A DNA stretch of 64,000 nt, from positions 4,526 to 68,525 of the forward strand of contig JAKUCV010000199.1 in assembly GCA_028386065.3 (NCBI GenBank), in the 5' to 3' direction. The position numbers and the translations under genes are program-made. The DNA comes from Turnera subulata (lineage: Eukaryota; Streptophyta; Magnoliopsida; Malpighiales; Passifloraceae). Numbering within the stretch: position 1 is the first letter of the stretch; every line of letters begins with the position of its first letter. Below the pieces are notes generated by a model. The model had not been told where the DNA came from, did not search any database, and was given only the letters and a program-made list of their open reading frames with translations. This document shows, in pieces, positions 11,115-23,900 of the stretch.

Positions 11115-11555
11115 ATTGGCGACTCCACTAGGGACTTAGAAGGTTTAAGAGATTATGTGCAATCATGGATTTGTATATGCCTTTTGTTTGTCATGTACGT
11201 GCCCTGCATTCATGAATTATGATGTGAAGCTTCTACCATAAGAGGGTGAGGGGATCCTTGTCCGGTACATACCGTCCTACGGGGTTACTGGCAAGAGTGA
11301 ACCCATTTCTTGCCGTTTAGCAATGATAAGGGTTAATAGGCCAGCGACCTCACGCGGCGTCATACGTCTCATGTGAGTACGCCAAGCTATCCCTTAGCGA
11401 TGGTTCTTTCGCCCCCAACCAGTTGCATACCTGAGCATCTCATGCATAATGAATCAATACTTGGTACGTGCATTCTGTGTGATTTTTGTTGTAAATTTTA
11501 GTGCCTTTTGTTTTGATAAATCTAAAAATCCCAAAAGAGTCTAGGATGTCAACAT
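11115..11555 (+). mobile_element. Leader of the truncated Tat/Ogre-type element
   Basis: The primer site (from 11117) is followed by about 430 bp of untranslated leader. No gag ORF follows. The leader joins another Ty3 fragment near 11555 (GAGTCGAGGATGAATCGAC, the DNA form of the DSRTN module). Confidence 0.55.
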
Positions 11556-12431
11556 GAACATATGAGTCGAGGATGAATCGACGAGGCTAGCTAAGAATCC
11601 TAGGGACATAAGTGTGGACATATGTAGGTGGGTGATGATTTTTTTGTGTTGTCTCCTTAGCTGCTATGAATGATCGGTTAATCTACCTTGTCTAAGTGAT
11701 ACGAGCAAGCCAATACCAAGTGGAACTCAAGATCGTGATGGCGCCATTAGCTTGCCTCAAGGACCAGTCACGAGGGCTCGGTCGAAGAAGATAAAGAATC
11801 ACATGTTACGTTATGCTCAAGCTTGGGTCAACCGGGAGTTGCAAGAAGATAAGTTGGACAAGTTCGGAAATGAATTTAAAGAGATTCCTAAGTTTGTGAG
11901 CAATTTGAAGGATTCAAGTCAAAAGTAGCCATTTTTACCGTTCAGCCGGGAAATTACTGTTCACTACCGGAAATCACTATTCACTGCCGGAAATCACTAT
12001 TCACCGCCGGCGTTTACTGTTCATTTTCAGGATGGAAAACCACTTTGGAGCTGGAGATTCCCACTATTCAGATTGAGTGGCCTTTCATCATTTGGTTTGT
12101 TGGTGTGCACTAAAGAAAACAAAAGAAAAAGAAAGCTAAATCATTTTGTTTTATGCTTTGCATTTTAAATTCAATCCTTTGCTTTTTGGCTTCTATAAAA
12201 GCCAACCATGTATCAAGTTTGTAATCAGATTAATTGATTTCTCTTATCAAGTGTTTTACTTGTGGTGATTAATCAACTCCTTGTATTCCTCATTGTTTGT
12301 TGCCTAATCCTTTGAGTTTAGGAGGTGAAGAATAGGGATACTAAACCCTAGTTTGATTGGAGATTGGAGGTCTTGGGATCAATTAGTTGCAGAGGTGAAC
12401 CTAGTGGAATTCTAGGGTTGTTGCTGCATCA
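11556..12431 (+). mobile_element. Ty3-type 3' end and LTR with coding tail
   Basis: An open stretch ending at the TAG of 11926-11928 encodes GPVTRARSKK, then NRELQED and a FKEIPKFVS segment. This is the same tail found inside the LTRs at 38.8, 42.0, 58.3 and 62.7 kb and typical of the C-terminus of plant Ty3 polyproteins (GPxTRARAK). It is followed by GTTCA-rich units (11940-12030), a TATAAAA near 12195 and the LTR end GTTGCTGCATCA. No primer site follows, so the piece is truncated or solo. Confidence 0.6.
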
Positions 12432-12609
12432 CTAAGTGAACCCACGACTTGCATACATCAAGCATTGCATCACATATTTTTCAAAGGAAATTGGAGCCAA
12501 GGTGTATCGTTTTAAAAAAAGAAAATTCTTCTTTTGAACTTGAGAAGAAGAGAAGGAAAAATTATTTTCAAAAAAATATGTTTTGCGAGTTGATTTAGTT
12601 ATGAAGTTT
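12432..12609. other. Short unassigned interval between inverted LTRs
   Basis: A/T-rich and non-coding. Repeated TTGCAT phrases suggest leftover retroelement leader. I see nothing further. Confidence 0.4.
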
Positions 12610-13593
12610 TGATACGGCAACACTACCAGAACAAAGCTAGATAGCATCTCCTTATCAATCGAGTCACCAAGATCAGAAATCAATTCAACCAAAGGCTTTA
12701 GTGAATACATCTATCACCTCAAAGCACAACAAAGACGTTAAGCAACAATAGAGTAATAAACACAAGGAATCTTGTAAACGCCACAAGTAATCAATTACTT
12801 GATAAGTAAACACAATCCCTAAAATAAACAAGCAAAGAAATCCTCCCTTGCAAGATAATGGTAAAAGACCCAAGGTAAAAACCTCAAACTTTTATTTTCT
12901 CAATCAATTGTCATGTGTGCTTAATAAGGGGCCTATTTATAGGACTCCCCAAGTTGGCACCAACCCTAGGAAGACAAAACAAAATTGTCTTCTAATCCTA
13001 AAAAGGAAGACAAAATAAAATTGTCTTCTAAAAGGAAGACAAAACAAAATTTTTTCCCAACTCTAAAGGGAAGACAACACAAAATTGTCTTCTAACTCTA
13101 AAAGCCAAGTAGGCCACCTCTTCCTAGTTGGACTAGGTTTTGACTTTTTAATCCAACAACATATTGGACTAATTAAAGCCTAACAAAAATAAACCCAACT
13201 AAATATCTATAGCCCAACAATTAATGACCCAAATAATAAATGAAACCCAGCCGAAATATTAATGGTCCAAATAATAAAAATTCCTGCAACTATAATATTC
13301 AAATCGACAATGTCGGCATGGGCCCAATCTCTTCAAGTAGCATGTCGTCGTGGGCCCTACTATTCTCTAAGCTTGTCGTTGTGGCCCCACTCTTTTCCAA
13401 GCTTGGTCTCCATCTCTTCTTGAATTTCTTGTGGGTGCGAATCTTTGATATGATTCTAAAAGTGAGTTTCTGATGATGAACTTTGAGCTTGTTGGAATGC
13501 ATCCAAGCTCCATGCTTGTCGCCATTGTCGACTCCAACGTACCATTGGCATGCATCATTCTTCAACTCTCCAAGCTTCCCTCCGTTTGCATCA
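12610..13593 (-). repeat. Ty3-type LTR, minus orientation
   Basis: Plus-strand reading starts TGATACGGCAAC and ends TTTGCATCA, the exact reverse of the TGATGCAAA...GTATCA ends of this LTR family. The length is 984 bp. Flanking pentamers (AGTTT and ATTAG) do not match, so it is not a clean solo LTR. The 13299-13600 part contains the decayed coding tail (GDKHGAW, KLTFRIISKIRTHKKFKKRW) also seen at 3920, 4860, 8870, 15100 and 18480. Confidence 0.7.
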
Positions 13594-14295
13594 ATTAGCC
13601 ATTGGAACGTGGAACCTTCTAGAGGCGCGATCCTAGCCATCCATTGAGGAGGTGGATGGGCTATAAATAGGAGAGGGGTCTCCTCATTTTGGGAGTAGAT
13701 GGATACTTTGGGTATTCGAGTGTAAAGAGCACGGGGCTCACACTTGTGTAAACACTTCGGGATTTAATACAAACTTTGCTTTCCTCCAATACTTTTCCGA
13801 GTGTTCTCTTGCTAGCGTGGTAGCAGGATTTAGGCTGACTTAGGCTTGAGATTGGGGTTCTTGCCTAAGTGTCGCACGGGCAATTGTTGGGGAATTGTAG
13901 TCTCGTGACAATTGGTGGCGGAGTTTGCATTCCAAAACTCCCGGCCCGTGACACTTTGTGTGCTGGAAAGAAATGTTCTCCCACTTGAAAAGAGAAGAGT
14001 AAAAGCCTTGTTGAAAATGACGTCATTTGAGTAAGTGTAAGGAAATTTTTGAGACTAATGGGCTTGAAGGAAAAAATTGAAAGGATGAGGCCCAAAAGTT
14101 ATATGCATAACAAAAGGGAAGTTGGGCTGAAACTCAATAGAAGCCCATCGACTATAAAGTCAATACAACCAGAAATAAAACGTTTGAGGCATAATGGCCC
14201 AATGATTATATATGATTGTGATACTGGTAGAAAGGCATTAAAAGAAAGTAAAGGGACACGTAGTTGAAATTGATAGTTAGGCTCCGCTAGCAAGA
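13594..14295. mobile_element. Other LTR 3' part (+) and reversed leader (-)
   Basis: From 13594 a plus-oriented LTR-like segment carries TATAAATA at 13661, poly(A)-region-like sequence and an end CTCGTGACA (about 13910). It is followed by ATTGGTGGCGGAG, a primer-site-like run. From about 14296 leftwards the minus strand shows the primer-site-like TTGCTAGCGGAGCC, so the rest of the interval up to 14295 is probably the leader of a minus-oriented element. The junction between the two cannot be placed. Confidence 0.45.
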
Positions 14296-16259
14296 TAATA
14301 CGGCAGCACTACCAGAACAAAGCTAGATAGCACCTCTTAATCAATCCAAGCCACCAAGATTGAAATGAACTCAACCAAATTAGGGTTTCAGCAACTACCT
14401 CTATCACCTCAAAACAAAACAACAATAGAGTAATAATCACTAGGAGTCTTGATAACACCACAAGTAATTAAATCACTTGATAAGTACACAAAATCCTGAA
14501 ATAAACAAGAGAGAAATCAATTCTAACTTGCAAAGAAAACTAAGGTAAAAAATCCTCAAACTTTATTATCAAATAACAATAGTCATGTGTGTCTAAAATA
14601 TAAACCCAAAGATCTTATTTATACTAATGTAATACTAAACCCTAGTAGACTTGGACTTACAAAACTAATATAATAAAACAAATAAAAAATGTCCACTACG
14701 TTATTGGCACATGAGGCCTAAACACTAATAGAAACATAAAAGCCTCAAGTCGGCAAAAGAGCACTATCTTTAATAGTTAAGTTGCCGACTTGAATAACCC
14801 AAGCGACTAACCTAACTTAATTGAATAATAGGAGTTCAACCAGCCCAAAACTAATGGATTGTGCACGTCGACTAAATGTCCAAAACCCAAAACTAATAGC
14901 TGCTCATGACGACTTATTTAAATAATAAAATAATTAACTTAAACTTGAATGTGGGTTGCATGAATTAGTCGATCAAATTAATGGACTGCATGAATTAGTC
15001 GACCAAATCTAATGGGGGTGCATGAATTAATTAATTAATTTGATTAACTAATTAATTCCAGTCCTCCTATCGACGCTTGATCTCCATCTCTTCTTGAATT
15101 TCTTGTGGGTACGAATCTTGGATATAATTCAGAAAGTGAGCTTGTGATGATGAACTTTGCGCTTGTTGGAATACATCCAAGCTCGATGCTTGTCGCCATT
15201 GCTTCCTCCATGGTCGCCTTGGCATTCATCATTCTTCCAGCCTCTATGCTTGCCTTGGTTTGCATCATACCCGCCTTTTACCACTCTTAATTCTACTTCA
15301 GTTTTATATGTTAGGTTCAAATAAAACAAAATCAAGCAACCAAACCTGCCAAGTTAAATTCAAAGAAAACAAAGAAATCCTAAAGAAAGGAAGAAAGGTT
15401 AACAATTCTAGAGGCAAACTTGACTCCAAGAAAGAAAGAAAGTTCACACACAAGAACAAGAATATGTATGTGAATGATTATTGGCACAATTGAGCAATTA
15501 TGAAACAAAAATCACCCAACACAAAAACAAGCACAAAACCGCAAGCAAGAAGAAAGAAAAACAAACAAAGTAGAAAAAATCGTATAGTTGCTTCCCACAC
15601 AAATCCTGCGACCAGAAACAAAGCAGACACAATTCGTATAGATGCCTCCTGTACAAATTGCGATAACAACGAATTTAAATAACTTCTGGTAGATGTCTGC
15701 TATACGAATTGCGATAACAGCAAATTCAAATAAGCTCGGGTAGATATCTGCTATAAAAAAATACAAATTGCAGTAACAGCACCTAACAAAAAATTCTTTT
15801 CAAGTTTCAATCACCAAATCATTCCAGCCACCTGCAAGAAACAATACTTGCAATCCAACAATCAACAATTTTAATTCCAAGAAAACTCCCACCAAGTCGA
15901 CTTCTTCCCTTTTTTTTGTTTTTTTTTTTAAATAATGCTCTCAACTAAAATAAAAAGAAATCAGATTTTTTTTATTTTATATATTAATGTCGACTAGATT
16001 CTCCAACAAGGAATAACAAGGAATTGAAATTAATTTGATAGAAAACAATGGCTACGAATAAGAAAACACACGAACAGAAAGAAAAACACAAAGGATATGA
16101 TTGATTGAAACCTTAGCTCCGATACAAAAAGATGATACAGTAACAACCCTAGAATCAACACTAGAATCACCTCCGTCTCAATCTGAATGTCCCGATCTTC
16201 ATCCTCAATCAAATTGATGTGTATCCCACCCTTCACCTCCGAATCAGCAAGGATTAGAC

Positions 16260-17839
16260 TAGACCTGGCAATTCGTGTTCGCGGGTCGGGTTCGTGTCGG
16301 GTCAGACAGGTAAACAGGTATTGAACCCTCGACACGAACACGACACGATTAATAATCGGGTCATGTCGACACGAACCCAGCAAAACGCGGGTCAATCACG
16401 GGTCGACCTGCTCAACCTGTTTAGTTTTACAGATCAATATATAGGTATCCATGTACACAACCCGTTTACCTATTTAATTACCCGTTTACAAAAATTGTAC
16501 ACAAATGAAAAAATACACAACCCATTTACCTGTTTACTTACCCATACACATTAACACAAATATTTGACTAATTAATTACATGCCTAATAGTTTGAATAGA
16601 AACGTAAAATTCCAAGTCCTCAAGACTACAACCAAAATGGGAAGAAATACACAACCCATTCACCTGTTTACTTACCCATACACATTAACGCAAATATTTG
16701 ACTAATTAATTACATGCCTAATAGTTTGAATAGAAACGTAAAATTCCCAGTCCTCAAGACTATAACCAAAATGGAATGAGATAAGAAAATATGTGGGATT
16801 TTTATTTTCTCCAATCACATTCAAATATTATTATAACAATCAACTTGATACAAAAATTAGAAATAGATATAGCAAAATAATCATAAACATAGAGGGAAAA
16901 TAATGTCTTGCCGATCCAATTTCAGATGCAAGAATTATACAACCTAAAGATTCATATTTTTCCAGTAAACTAGTTAAAGCAAATGGCTCTAAATAATTTA
17001 ATAAATGAAGGACAAAAAGAATAAAAAAATTCTATGCATGATGAATTATACAGAAAAATCCCATGTCTTCTCCAATCTATCTTTCACCTGGGTATCATTA
17101 CCGGTGGTGGAAAGGTTAAAGGGTGTGTTGGGCTCGGTTCCGATTTGGGGCTTCCTGGGTGGAAACTCGACGAGGAGGACCAGAGAGGCAGAGTAGATGC
17201 CGATTTGGGGTTAGCTTCAACTTTCAGGTGAGTAGCCATGTCGTGTTGCATCGCTTTACTGCATAAGCGAAGTGGGTCATGCAAGCCCAGAGCCCGGATG
17301 GTGAGATCGATTTGGGATTTCTTAGGTTCACAGAGAAATCGATACCGACGGTGAGATCGATTTGGGGTTTTTTTGGTTCATAGAGAAATTGACACTCAAG
17401 GTGAGATCAAGAGGGTGAGAGAGTTGAGATTGATGCCAACAGACAATGAGATTGAGAGGGAGAGAGAGTTGGATTTTCTTGTGTTTGTGTTTTTTAGAGG
17501 GAGAGGGAGAGAGAGTTGTGTTTGAGAGAAAGAAAGAGAGTGACGGGTTGATTGTGTGGGTGTTGTTGAGTGTCGGCTAGAGCTTAGGGTTTGTTTTAAT
17601 TTTTTAATTAAAAATTTGAAATAAAAATAAGTTGTACGTGTATAAAGAACTAAAAATAAGCCGGTTAATGTAAATTAAATAGGTTCGCGGGTTGACCCGT
17701 GACCTGAACTGTTTTTTTTCGTGTCGGGGTCGTGTCGACCCATTTAATTAAACGTGTCGGAAATCTTTGATCTATACCTGCTAATTTCGTGTCGGGTTCG
17801 TGTCGGGTTGTTGTGTCAATACCCGTTTTGCCAGGTCTA
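16260..17839. mobile_element. Non-autonomous hAT transposon
   Basis: The ends TAGACCTGGCAA and TTGCCAGGTCTA form a perfect 12-bp terminal inverted repeat. They are flanked by perfect 8-bp duplications GATTAGAC (16252-16259 and 17840-17847), the size expected for hAT elements. The subterminal regions repeat CGTGTCGGGTTCGTGTCGGG on both sides, in opposite orientation, as expected for transposase binding. No transposase ORF is present in the 1580 bp. A ~132-bp segment is tandemly duplicated at 16509-16772. The element sits inside the Ty3-type 5' LTR and so is younger than it. Confidence 0.9.
16509..16772. repeat. Tandem duplication (about 132 bp x 2) inside the hAT element
   Basis: Both copies read from AATACACAACCCATT through CAAGACTA-AACCAAAATGG and differ at only a few bases, so the duplication postdates most decay of the element. 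Confidence 0.85.
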
Positions 17840-18654
17840 GATTAGACCACAAAGCAGCAAAAATTCACAAAGAATTTAGTGAATCTATTCTTCACCTCCT
17901 AAACAGCAAGGGATAGGCAACAAAGAGACTAAAAACACAAGGATTAGAATTAACGCCATAAGCAAGAATTACTTGATAAGTAAACTCAAACCCTAATATA
18001 AAACCAAGAGAATTACTCTCTCAATAGATTGAATCCACAATCAAAGAAAACCTCAAAGGCAATTTTTATTCTCAATAACAGTCATGTTTTAAAATGTGGA
18101 CCCTAAGGGTTTTATTTATACTAGTCTAATACTCCCTAATGGACTTGGACTTTGTAACTAATAAAATAAAATAAAAAGACTTTATGTTACTATTCACGTG
18201 GGTACTATTCATGTGAATAGTAACCTAACTCCTAAGTGGATTGGATTTGTAATTCCAATTCCCTAATGGACTTTGGCTAAAATAAATAAAAATAAACCCA
18301 ACTAACAATTATTGACCCAAATAAAAATAAAACCTAGCCGAAATTTTAATCCATAAATAATAAAATTCGGCTAAACTAAAATAATAAAAATAATAGATGT
18401 CGACATGACCCCCACTTTCTCCAGCTAGTTTGTCATCGTGGGCCCCACTCTTCTCCAAGCTTATTCTCCATCTCTTCTTGAATTTCTTGTGAGAACGAAT
18501 CTTGAACATGATTTTAAAAGTGAGCTTGTGATGATGAACTTTGAGCTTGTTAGAATACATCCAAGTTCCATGCTTATCGTCATTGCTTCCTCCATGGTCG
18601 CCTTGACGTGCATCATTCTTCGAGTCTCTAAGCTCGCCTAGGTGATTTGCATCA

Positions 18655-19370
18655 ATAACAGTAATGAAATAATAACAAAAGATATAAAATAAGTATAAAG
18701 AGTAGCAGGATAATAATAGAAAATATGTAGTATGTTACTCGATAAATCTTTCAGCAATATTACTACGATATATATGTATATATAAAAAGGTTATACGTTT
18801 ACTCGTATTACTACTATATATGTATATAAAGAAAGTATGAAAGTAGTAATCAAAAAAGTTTTAGAAATAAATACCTTCATGGGCTAGAGACTTGTGTTGA
18901 TAATGTGTTATAAAACTGAAGGTGAAATACACCATTGATGGTAGTAATACAGGCTTGATGGTAATAATACAACTTTGATTGTAATAAGATAACTTTGGTG
19001 GTAATATTGATAATAACCAACTAATAGAAATTAAATAAAGGTAGGGAGAGCTTGAGAGAGGTGTATAGGAATCTAAAGAAGAGTTTATATTGGAAGATCA
19101 AAGGTAAAAATGTGTATGAAAGAAGGGGATATTTATAGGTAAAAATGGGAGGATAAGAACAAATAAGTTAGGTTAGATTAGAAGAAGAAAATCACATAGG
19201 TATTAGGTAATAAAGATGAAGACAATGGAAGGTAGATAGATCGAAAGGTAGATAGAATAAACCATGTGAAAATTAGGTGTATGGTAATATATTTTACCAG
19301 GGGTAAATACGATATGATAAAAATAATTTTATTATGCGGGTAAAAATGATATTCACACATATTATATTTA
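18655..19370 (-). mobile_element. Copia LTR with part of its leader
   Basis: The plus strand reads TGTTATAAAACTGAAGG from 18906, matching the LTR of the second Copia element (48858). To its left TTGATAATG (minus: CATTATCAA) sits in the primer-site position. The leader 18655-18905 contains one and a half copies of the TTACTCGATAAATCTTTCAGCA unit that is repeated five times at 48.45-48.78 kb. The LTR right end, near 19360, is blurred by TATT-rich sequence. No coding region remains. Confidence 0.65.
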
Positions 19371-19526
19371 TTTATTTATTTATATATATATATATTGGCA
19401 GGCACGAGCATATGTTTAGAATTTGCATGCCGACGTGAAACCTCGGACTCTCTCCTTAAAGTTGCACCATTTTTCTCTTTCAATTTTTTCCTTATCATTG
19501 TCTCGCATCCTATTGCCAGCTCAGAG

Positions 19527-20104
19527 TAGGGATGGCAGTGGGGTGGAGATCTTGCGGGTAGGGGAATCCCTTCCCATCGCTGCGACCTAAAACTTTTTCC
19601 ATCCCGTCCCCCTGCATTCCCCGTGGATCCCCGTAGGTCTCCGCAATTTAAATTTTTTATTTTAAAATATTTGTAATCTTTTCCACTTGAAAGCTTGAAA
19701 TTTAGTTCCAAACTATTATAAAATACATATTAATGTTAGTGTCAATATAAAGTATATTTTACTATCTAATACTATATATTACCACCAAAAGATTCAAATT
19801 CAACCAACATGATTAAAAAAAATTACGATAAAGTGAATTGAACTCGGTCTATATTGTGTTATCTCTTTCTTTTCTTATTTTATATTTAAATAAAATGACT
19901 AAAAACTCAAACTTGAAATATATATATATATTATAGCATTAACTAAATTTTATATCTTTTCAGGTCCCCATGGAGCAACTATTATGATTTCCATCACCAT
20001 CCCCAAATTAGTCTCGGATTGAAAATTGTCTCAATCCCCATCCCTTTGGATTAATAATCATTCCCATCCCATCCCTCCGACGGTGGGAATTTTTGCCATC
20101 GCTA
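19527..20104. mobile_element. hAT-like MITE
   Basis: The ends TAGGGATGGCA and TGCCATCGCTA form an 11-bp inverted repeat with one mismatch, typical of plant hAT MITEs. Subterminal CCATCCC/GGTGGG-type runs repeat on both sides. The flanking octamers (GCTCAGAG and ATTGGGAG) do not match, so the target duplication has decayed or an end is displaced. The 578 bp contain no ORF. Confidence 0.65.
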
Positions 20105-20976
20105 ATTGGGAGGGCTGATGAGCAGAGTCGTTATGCTTTTACAGCGGCTCGTTCCAGTCCTTAACTAGGCAGCCAATTTTTATGATTACAAAGGTCCACG
20201 ATTACGAAATTAGCCTTGCATTTCCCTAGGCATGGCCTTAGAATAGTTCTACTTCTCCATGAAGATAAGCTAAAGAAGACATTCAACATCTAAGTAGTCT
20301 TCCACGTTATTGAAAAGTAGAAAAACAGATTTTAAAAGTTCGCTATTGGTCCTGTTTCCCTTTATGTTATTTCAAGTTCTGTTTTTCATCTTCCGCTTTC
20401 CCAGTTGCTATTTGCAATCTGTCGTCCACTTTGGCCACCAATGAACCCTTCGCATTTCTCAACATCATTAACGATTCTCTTCTCAACATCATTGACAATT
20501 ATAGTATTTTAAGTTAAAAAAAATTCATTTAAGAGAAAAACAAGTACTGTGTTGATTACTTAATACAGTAGAGCTAAAGGGTGACGTTTCGTTGTGCTAT
20601 ATGGAACTTCAAATGTCTTTAACCAATGCAAACTGTAAAACTGGCTAGACAAAGTAAAAAGGCAATTGTCTCCAAATTTCTTGTTCTCGCTATTAATACT
20701 AATAATACTCCTATAATGTTTCTCAAAAAAAATAATACTCCTATAAAAAAAAAGTTTTCCCAGCTTTCCTATAGACGTTCAATCTCTATAGGAACAAACC
20801 ATAAAATGTGGCCAAACATCGACAAGAATCCTATGCTGTAAATTAAAACTAACGTATTTTTAAGAGCAATTAAAAAATGAGTAGATTCGCTCCTGTCAAG
20901 TATCAAAAATTCAGCTCAGTTAACTTAGCCGCATCATGACTCCTAGTCTTCAGAAATTAGAATAACGTTGTTGTTT
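20105..20976. other. Intergenic, 3' side of the PABP gene
   Basis: No homology-bearing ORF. The part near 20977 should hold the PABP 3' UTR (minus strand). I could not pick a confident polyadenylation signal. Confidence 0.5.
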
Positions 20977-23900
20977 TCAATTGACTGCAACCTCAGCCGA
21001 CAGGAAACTTGAATGAAGGGCGTCTTGACCAGACACTTTCGTCTTTGACATCTTGAGCACCTCCACAGCTTCCTCTACTTTAGAAGCCAAAGACTCGGGG
21101 GATTCCAACAGCAGGAGCAGTTCTGCATTGTCCATTTCCAGAAGCATCCCTGTAATCTTCGCAACAAGATCCGGCTGCAGATGAGAAACAAACACAATAT
21201 ATTAGATTTGGATTTGTACTGGCATTCTTTTATTAACAACCAGCTGATCCCTTGTGGCCTTCTGCACAAAGCAAAAAAGCCTCCTATTCCAACTACATCC
21301 AGTTTAAAGTTTCTCCGCCTCAGTGAACTAAAAAAAAAAGTGGAGGATCCTTAGTCCAGTATAATACAATATATGTTGTTGCAGCTGTTAAGTTGCTTTC
21401 CTGCCACAATAGAGGCTATGCAACTAATTGTCACTGGAACCAAAATTTACCTGGTGCTTCTGGACAAGTGGGTAAAGACGCTCGCCCAAAATCTGTTTCT
21501 GTTGCTCTGGAGTAGCAGCAGCAAGCATGCTACTCAGCATCTCGGATCCTTGTGGCACAGCTCCAAGAGAATTGGAACCGGCAGATGCAATTCCACTTCC
21601 TTTGTTAATTTCGCGTACTCGACCATTTGGTACATATTTTGCCTGGCCAGTCCGCTGCCAACAAACCCGTCAGATACAATTTATAAATGCATTGACAGGG
21701 CTAGTGTTGCTTTCAATTAGAACGTAGTCTTCACTCAACCAAAAATAATTTTGACCCGTATAAAAGGCATCACCTGGTGAAGTAGTGAGATTTAGAAATT
21801 CAACCACAAAAGGTTTAAGTTTTATGAGGTTTAGACATTTATTTCATGCCAAAAGTGCTGAAGGATAAAATTCTCAAAATCTGACTCCAGTGCCCTCCCT
21901 TATGGACATATGCATTTATGTGAGTGGATTAACTTTCAGAAAGAAATCACTAAAATTAGTGACGTTTTCGTTAACCCCACTGTTCTCCACAGAGTAAATG
22001 GGATCTCATTGCGGTAAATTTTCAAACGTTTCTGGTTCAAGGGTAATCATGTTGAAAGTACAGTTCACTTCAGATAGAACATGAAACAATATTCCTTGTC
22101 ATGCTTATTATACTGGCTTCAAATAAAAATAGCATGGAATTACGTAACGGAATACATACTGCAATGGTATATGGCATTCCATCTAAGAAAGAAATAGAAG
22201 GCAAAACCTGGTTATTTGGGTCTTTTGAGTGAGTAAGTGATTGGGTAGGCTGTTGCATGTATGGAACAGAATGAGCACTGTTCTGCGGAAGCATATGCCC
22301 ATTCATCCGCCCCCTACTTTGCCTGTGTTGCCTTTGACCATTAGGCATCTGTAAAATTATAAAAAATTCAACAACGAACAAGTAAGCATGAAAACCAAGC
22401 ATTCTTCACAATAAAGGATACTTATTTTTTAAATAAGGAAATAAGTGCTTGTGAGCAGCATGTCATACAGCAGCAAATTGCGATGGCTGAAAGGTTGGTC
22501 TTGTTGGAGGTGCAAAGCCATTAGGCCTCCATCCTGGCCTCATACCCAAAGGCTGGTACATCAGCCCAGGTCGTGGAGGAACTTGTGAAATGACACCAGG
22601 AGGAGCTGTATAATAAAGAGGAGGATATCCACCAGGTATAACCCCAGCAGAGGGTCCAGCTAGCCCAGCCATCCGATGTGCGTACTGCAGCTGCAATTGT
22701 GCTTGTCTGTCCTCCTTCCTTTGAGCAATAGCTACATATAATGGCTTGCGGTGGAACATGTATCCTGTAAAATTCACAGGCAAATTGTGCAATTCAGAAA
22801 GACATTCTTGAGGTGTCTGACTTGCTAGTCATCAACACAACAACCATTGCCACATCGCTATTCTACTCTGAACAGAATAAAATATTCAGTGCACACTGCT
22901 TAAAGCATCTTGCTAAGTAATATTTAAATCTAATTACAGCTATAATTCTTTTATTCTAGCCTCAAACCATTGCAATCTGAAAGATGTGTAACTTTCTCTT
23001 TTTTCCTTCTCCAGGGTTGATTTGATTTGCCTTCAGCTTGATAAACAAGAGTTCCCATTTTTTCATGGAAAAACGACTCTTAGCTTTTTAGTTGTACCTC
23101 AAGCTACAACTTCATCGATGTCATTGTGATTTATTAGGCGATTATAGTAATGAGATGCAAGCGTTTCTTCCTTCCAACAAGAAACAAACAGTCAAGGACA
23201 TACTGTCTTTTCAGTATCACGTAGATGCCTATAATCACACTTCAATTCAAAGCAACTCTGCATATCTTGAAATTGGAGTTTAATTTAATGAGGAATGGAA
23301 TCAAGAAAGAAAAAGGTAACCAGACTTCAACAAAAAAAGATTTTAAAGGTAACCAGACTTCAACAAAAAAAGATCATAAAGGTAACCAGACTTCAACAAA
23401 AAAAGATCATAAAGGTAACCAGACTTCAACAAAAAAAAAAAAAAATAGAAAGGTAACCACACAGTATATCCAGGCCTTTCGGCCACTAAATTTTTAAATT
23501 ACCATGGAAAGTGTTCACCGCTTTATTGGCCTCCTCAGGGCTGGAGAAGCAGACAAATCCAAACCCCTTGCTTATTCCTCTGTCATCTCTCATGAGTTTT
23601 GCAGAAGTGATCGTGCCACATTGGCTGAAATGTTCCCTCAGCTCTTCATCAGTGACATCATCATCAATGTTTTTGACATAAACATTTGAACCCTGAAATT
23701 TAGAAAAAAAAAATATTGAAACTTAATAAATAAAGAAAAATTGATGAAATAATTTCCCCGGTAGCTCTTACAATCCCATGGATTTATTTATCTCAATTAG
23801 GTAGCCATGTAGCTTGTAAGCCAAGAATACTAGGAGTACATAATAGAAATTCACCAATTCAATCTGCAGTAATTACAATTTCATTTAATTCTTTGACAAT

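Larger units (their letters stand above)
14296..18654 (-). mobile_element. Miniature Ty3-type element with nested hAT
   Basis: Minus-strand LTRs lie at 16133-18654 (5' LTR, interrupted by a hAT element; 934 bp without it) and 14296-15267 (3' LTR, 972 bp). The 865-bp interior (15268-16132) holds a primer-site-like GTATCGGAGC, a leader, and the polypurine-like TGGTAAAAGGCGGGTA just before the 3' LTR. No gag or pol is seen. Because primer-site-like sequence also lies outside the 3' LTR, this was probably part of a tandem chain like 1314-5673. No matching 5-bp duplications were found. It would depend on helper elements for movement. Confidence 0.6.

Noticed and set aside
12610..13593. Clean solo LTR
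   Set aside because: Flanking pentamers AGTTT and ATTAG do not match, so the boundaries reflect rearrangement.
19519..20112. 8-bp target duplication around the MITE
   Set aside because: GCTCAGAG and ATTGGGAG do not match; the element is called on its inverted ends only.
23315..23459. Regular repeats resembling a CRISPR array
   Set aside because: The whole 33-bp unit is repeated with no unique spacers, and it sits in a plant gene intron; it is a minisatellite.
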